From Sialis fuliginosa (Eukaryota > Arthropoda > Insecta > Megaloptera > Sialidae), in NCBI GenBank assembly GCA_961205875.1, contig OY540817.1, positions 8,095,001-8,159,000 on the forward strand: a stretch of DNA of 64,000 nt, in the 5' to 3' direction. The position numbers and the translations under genes were made by a program. Below, piece after piece: positions 59,833 to 64,000 of the stretch. A model generated the notes under the pieces. That model saw only the letters and a program-made list of their open reading frames with translations. It ran no database searches and had not been told where the DNA came from. The first letter of the stretch is position 1. Every line of letters begins with the position of its first letter.

Positions 59833-61310
59833 ATAATAGATTCTATTGTAAATATAGTATGTTTGTTTCCATTGCCACTACTTTATCTCTTTAATAGGTA
59901 TACATTTAGTCAGTCAGAATGGTCACCCTACTAATTAATTTTTTTTTTAATAACGCCTACACATTTTATATTTCAAGTTGATTTATATTATTCAACTGTC
60001 ATGTGCACATATAGCTGATAATAAAAGCATTACTCCTAATTAATATGTAAATAGCACCTAATTAAATCTATATGTGAATGGGAAAATAAACAATAATCAA
60101 TGAATCGGTTGACTTAATTTTGACAGTTTTTATATGTTTATGTATTATTTTATACTATTCATTAAAATCTTGGTTCCATTTATACAAATAAATAAACGAT
60201 GTAACAAAAACAACATACATAACGTTAATTTTTTTGTAATTACGGTTCATGTTACCAATTAACTTACATCTAATTAACAAACCATAAAAATACTACATGC
60301 TCAATGTACAAATAAACAAACCGAACTGAACGTATATACAGACTGACATACACACATGTATACATAAACACAGTATAAACATCATATAAGGGATGTTTAT
60401 AAACATGGGTTTTCTGTATATTGTAAATTCTTCTTTTTAATGTTCAACTCCTTCATATTATTCATGGTTATTTTTACATTTACTTTTTTGTTTTGTATAA
60501 TAAAGTATAGTGATCATGAGAAAATTCAAACTGGAATTACAAGTTTTGAGTGTCTCTAAATCGAGCGAAACCATTACAGCCAAAACGGTCAAATATGATA
60601 TAAACGTAATGGAAATCATCACTAAACCTTGTGACTTTTAAAATAGGCATGATGCCAGTAACAAAGTATCACTGAAATTATGATTTTAAATAATGAAATA
60701 GGTTAAAAGATTCTAAAAAATGTATTTATTTTTATATTAAAAGCGAGATTAATATGATTTTTGTTAAAATAAAAACACAAAATACAGCAATCCGCCATGT
60801 TTGATAAAACACCAGTCAGAGTGGATGACGTCACGGCTAATTAAACATCATTTTTGTTGCATTAATATCTGCACTGTTTATAAATTATTTTGTGATTTTA
60901 AATTATCAATTTGCTCATGGCACCTGCGAGTTTTTTGGCGTCAAATTCAAAATTAGTTTTGAAAGAGTCAATTTTTGTGATTAAACCTTTATTTTCTGCA
61001 GAGTTGTTTTTTTTTAATAGGAGACACATAAGATCATCATAAAATAGTTTTTAAAAATTAGGTATCATGCCTATTGTTTCGGAACAGTTATATAAAAAAT
61101 GCTTTAAATAAAAAGTAATGTACTAAAATGCTTACATGGAGTATTATTATAATAAAAAAGAGTTTAAATTGTCAAGGCCTTTCTCGGGGAGCAATAGGGT
61201 CGCTATATGTTATAAAAAGAGAAAAATTATAAAAAATTCTGTGAATGTACTTCTTAAATTGTTAACACTGTATTTTATGTTGTTTATTGTTTCTAATTAA
61301 AAATTAATGA
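59833..61310. other. gene-free AT-rich stretch
   Basis: No ORF or recognised repeat. Confidence 0.5.
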
Positions 61311-61620
61311 TTTTAGGATTTTTTCCTTTACTTTACTATGAGACCGTCCTTCGTGTCAAATTTCAAGTTTCTAGATCAACGGGATGTACCTTATAGGTTT
61401 TGGTGATTAATAAGTGAGTCTGTCAAAATACGCTTTGAAAGGTCATATCTTTTTATTTCATTGAGTTAGAAACTTGATTTTTTACAGAACTATGAAGATT
61501 TGTTATTAATATAATGTCAACATGATACCTCTAGCCGTTCCTAAAAAAAAGAGTCTTGGCGGACAGATAGACGGACAACAAAGTGATATTATAAGGTTCC
61601 ATTTTCCATTATAAATTAAA
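61311..61620 (+). repeat. ACGGCCAAG-family 3' fragment
   Basis: CTAGATCAACGGGATGTACC, TATAGGTTTTGGTGATTAAT, TACGCTTTGAAAGGTCATAT, ACCTCTAGCCGTTCC, GAGTCTTGGCGGACAGATAG and ACGGACAACAAAGTGATATT parallel 41285-41550 in order. The head is missing. Confidence 0.7.
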
Positions 61621-61829
61621 AAAATTACATGTTGTTGAAATAACATTGATTTATCAACGTTCCGTAGTTATTTTGTACATCCTGTATATACAACGTACAA
61701 TATATATGCATATACACATGTATGAAAATAGAGTAAAAGGAAGCAACTATTTAAATAAAGACAGAGACACGGTAAGACTGATTTGAGCTGATTAACCACG
61801 ACAGGAGACGATTTATTTATTTTACTAAT

Positions 61830-61990
61830 TGGTCACATGGCGGCGCTGCTGGTGTAGTCGATTCTGAAGCATGTCGGGATTGTCCAAAATCTTGTCCTAA
61901 ATCAACATGTCTGTGTTATGCGGCGGTGGCGGCAACAGACTTGTCTGTCTCCTTGTCGCATGTTTGCGGATTCTCCGACTGCTGAAACGT
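61830..61990. other. GC-rich island open in several frames: candidate exon or promoter
   Basis: This is one of the most GC- and CpG-rich stretches of the window (ACATGGCGGCGCTGCTGGTG, TTATGCGGCGGTGGCGGCAA). Several frames on both strands stay open across most of it. On the minus strand a possible acceptor GACGTTTCAG|CAG (about 61981) precedes either QSENPQTCDKETDKS...AATAA-stop or, in the next frame, SRRIRKHATRRQTSLLPPPP...; neither is recognised. On the plus strand an ATTGG box lies next to TCACATGGCGGCG. No transposon ends flank it. Confidence 0.35.
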
Positions 61991-62200
61991 CATTCAATTG
62001 TTTTATTTGTTGTTAGATCTTGCATAGTGCTTTTGCCATATGCAATATAATGCATAGAGTTAAAAATCAAATGCTCCATATTAGGAGTGGCCAACAAGGC
62101 AAACTTTAACCTAGAATCACTCCAGGAAGTGTTTATAGCGTCGTCATTTTAAACCGATGCGGATTTTTTTTATATTCATCATATTATTATTATACTAGCC

Positions 62201-62596
62201 CAACGTTTCTCAACCTTTTAGTATTTGCAACCCAATTTTAAATCACGATTCTCATCGTCCCTCCACCCTCATACAATAGTTTATTAAACCTTCTTTCGAA
62301 AAACTTTGTTCTGCAAGACAGATCCAAGGGAGTCACTAATAATTATTAATCTTGTTTTTAATTGAATATTGATAAGTTAGTTATTAAATACATTGTGCAG
62401 TACTGATACAATCCTATTTATAAGTGTAAGTATTGTATCAGTGTAAATGAAACCTGTATTTTATTTTTTATTATTTTCTTTTAGTAAATTAAATCAATTT
62501 TTAATAATATTTTTTCTCGATATGCTCGCGCCCCTCATGCATTAAGTTTTATCACTCCCCCCTAAGGGGGCGCGCCACACAGGTTGAGAATCGCTG
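62201..62596. mobile_element. hAT MITE with perfect 8-bp TSD, inserted at a Helitron end
   Basis: TACTAGCC at 62193-62200 and 62597-62604 is a perfect 8-bp target duplication. The ends are CAACGTTTCTCAACCTTTT and, inverted, CAGCGATTCTCAACCTGTG. The right arm is GC-rich (CCCCCCTAAGGGGGCGCGCC), the middle AT-rich and non-coding. The duplicated target is itself the CTAG end of the reverse Helitron-like copy that continues to 62836, so the Helitron was there first. Confidence 0.9.
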
Positions 62597-62598
62597 TA

Positions 62599-62836
62599 CT
62601 AGCCTATTGGACCGGGTGTTACACGGGGATATAAATTGAAACTGTTTAAACCTATTAAACATTGTTTTCAATTATCGCTAATTATTTACGTAGTGCACTC
62701 GAAGACACCTCTCAGACGATTGTTTTTTCCGACATCATGAAAACCGGAATAAAATCTATTCAGTAATTACTGCGAAAATCGTGCACAGATATATAGACAG
62801 GTGTGGCCAGGAACTTTGTTTTATACTATGTATATA
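62599..62836 (-). mobile_element. Helitron-like family 2, reverse copy
   Basis: It reads CTAGCCTATTGGACCGGGTG, TTACACGGGGATATAAATTG, AAACATTGTTTTCAATTATC, CCGGAATAAAATCTATTCAG, ATCGTGCACAGATATATAGA and ends TTTTATACTATGTATATA. This is the reverse complement of the 35091-35407 layout, close to full length. Its CTAG end is duplicated as part of the hAT target site. Confidence 0.75.
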
Positions 62837-63760
62837 CATATGTATAAAATATTCTCTCAGGTTCTTATAAAATGATAATACATATATTAATACTAAATCC
62901 ATGTCCACTGTTTAAATATTTATCTTCAAAAATTGATATTTTCATCGACGTTAATTAATTATTAAAGTTTTAAATAAATTATATTGAAAAATATATAAAC
63001 GTATGTTCATAAACACAATAGGTACAATGAATGTATGTATTTTTGAACGAAAATGATATTTGTCTACTACATATTAACATTCCATTTTTTTCACATACAT
63101 TAACATTTATTTATTAATGGAAAATCATTAAAATATGTACATATTAAATTTGATATTTTCAATAAAATTATAACTGTTGTTTCTAATCAGTAATTCATTC
63201 AAAATTAATCAGTTTTTAACTTTTTTATATAGTAACTGATATGTTTTACACGATCACTTATTTTAAAACAATTAGAATATATTTAAAACATTTAAAACAA
63301 ACATAATATAAACCTAATTTTCTTTCGTGTGTAGATTTGAGTAGAAATTGGATTTTTATATGCACAAAAAGCGTTTTTGTTCATAACTTTCTTAATATTT
63401 CAACGATGGCGTCAAGTCTCAAAACCTGCATTTTCTTTGTTAAATAATTATAAAATAAAATTTTATCAATGGGGACGGGAGGGGTTCAAAGTATTTCATT
63501 ATATTCAATAATGTATAGGATTTGTTGCGTTTTTGTCTCTAAACACGGTAAAGATAAGAAGATAAGGTAAAGGTAAGAAGCATTCAAGGTCATAGACGAA
63601 CCAACAAACACATTCCCTCTCTTTCTACAGTCTAGTATATCGCATAATACGTTCTCTAATTTATTATAAGGAAAATTGCTTTAACAGCCAAAAAAGTGAT
63701 TTTTCTAATTGTTTACAAAATATGAAAAAAAATGTTTTTTAGGCTATTTTATGATAAATA
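62837..63760. other. gene-free AT-rich stretch
   Basis: No ORF or recognised repeat. Confidence 0.5.
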
Positions 63761-64000
63761 AAAACGGCCAAGTGTGTGTTAGGCACACACATGATTAGGT
63801 TCCGTAGTCATTATCACTACGATTTATAAAAAAGAGTTATTCCAACATATTTCATAATCTATTTTTCATTGAAAGTTCTAATTAAAAACTACATTCTGAA
63901 ATTTTCTTAGATTTTTTTCTTCTGATAACCACATTGAAAAGCAAATAAGTACCTATATCGTGACTGAAAAATTAAAATTAAAAGGTCATTTGACATTTCT
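63761..64000 (+). repeat. ACGGCCAAG-family head, cut by window end
   Basis: AAAACGGCCAAGTGTGTGTT, AGGCACACACATGATTAGGT, TCCGTAGTCATTATCACTAC and GATTTATAAAAAAGAGTTAT match 40845-40935 closely. The remainder lies beyond the window. Confidence 0.7.

Noticed and set aside
1..64000. CRISPR arrays, bacterial operons, Shine-Dalgarno sites and rho-independent terminators
   Set aside because: The DNA is eukaryotic in character. No regularly spaced repeats or operon-like gene runs exist, and hairpins are transposon-related.

Overview
The window looks like non-coding nuclear DNA from an insect, most likely a moth or butterfly (Lepidoptera). Base composition is very AT-rich throughout. No long open reading frame is present, and no tRNA, rRNA or CRISPR array was seen. 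The repeat content points to Lepidoptera: many short Helitron-like elements carry the words CTGAACCGAT, GGCAGGGAGATAGCTTGCAT and a terminal AACAGCTAGT (the Lep1-type family), and another family opens with ACGGCCAAGTGTGTGT and AGGGTTCCGTA. The organism call is inference from repeat style, not from a gene.

The only recognisable protein is a dead Tc1/mariner transposase fragment on the minus strand (37185-37529). It sits in a complete internal-deletion element (36962-37557) flanked by TA and has lost its catalytic glutamate (Lys instead). Everything else that can be supported is non-autonomous mobile DNA, palindromes, microsatellites and a few GC-richer islands that could be exons or promoters.

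Layout. 1-9 kb: a Helitron 3' part (1-727), a short Helitron (3504-3723), a diverged duplicated block (about 3887-4020 and 5158-5265), then mostly unassigned AT-rich DNA. 9-18.6 kb: pieces of the ACGGCCAAG family, Helitron-like copies, a GC-richer island (11505-11640), and three terminal-inverted-repeat (TIR) elements (13991-14467, 17679-18086, 18377-18637). 21-28.8 kb: two inverted copies of one TA-flanked MITE (21232-21619, 26005-26393), a hAT-type element with a perfect 8-bp target duplication (23227-23842), and two large fold-back palindromes (24811-25148, 28024-28802). 31-38.9 kb: a TTAA-flanked piggyBac-like MITE, a third copy of the 21-kb MITE, an inverted pair of an ATGTC(C/T)GG-ended MITE, a pogo-like MITE, the Tc1 derivative and a tiny hAT-like element. 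40-47 kb: the best ACGGCCAAG copy, Helitron-like copies and the island at 43010-43275. 48-58 kb: hairpins, a palindrome, gene-free repeats and a 150-bp TIR element. 58.6-64 kb: a hAT MITE nested in an older repeat, a hAT MITE inserted at a Helitron end, and the GC-rich island 61830-61990.

No genes act together here. The window is best read as intergenic or long-intron sequence built by successive, often nested, transposon insertions. At least three insertions can be ordered from intact target duplications or nesting.
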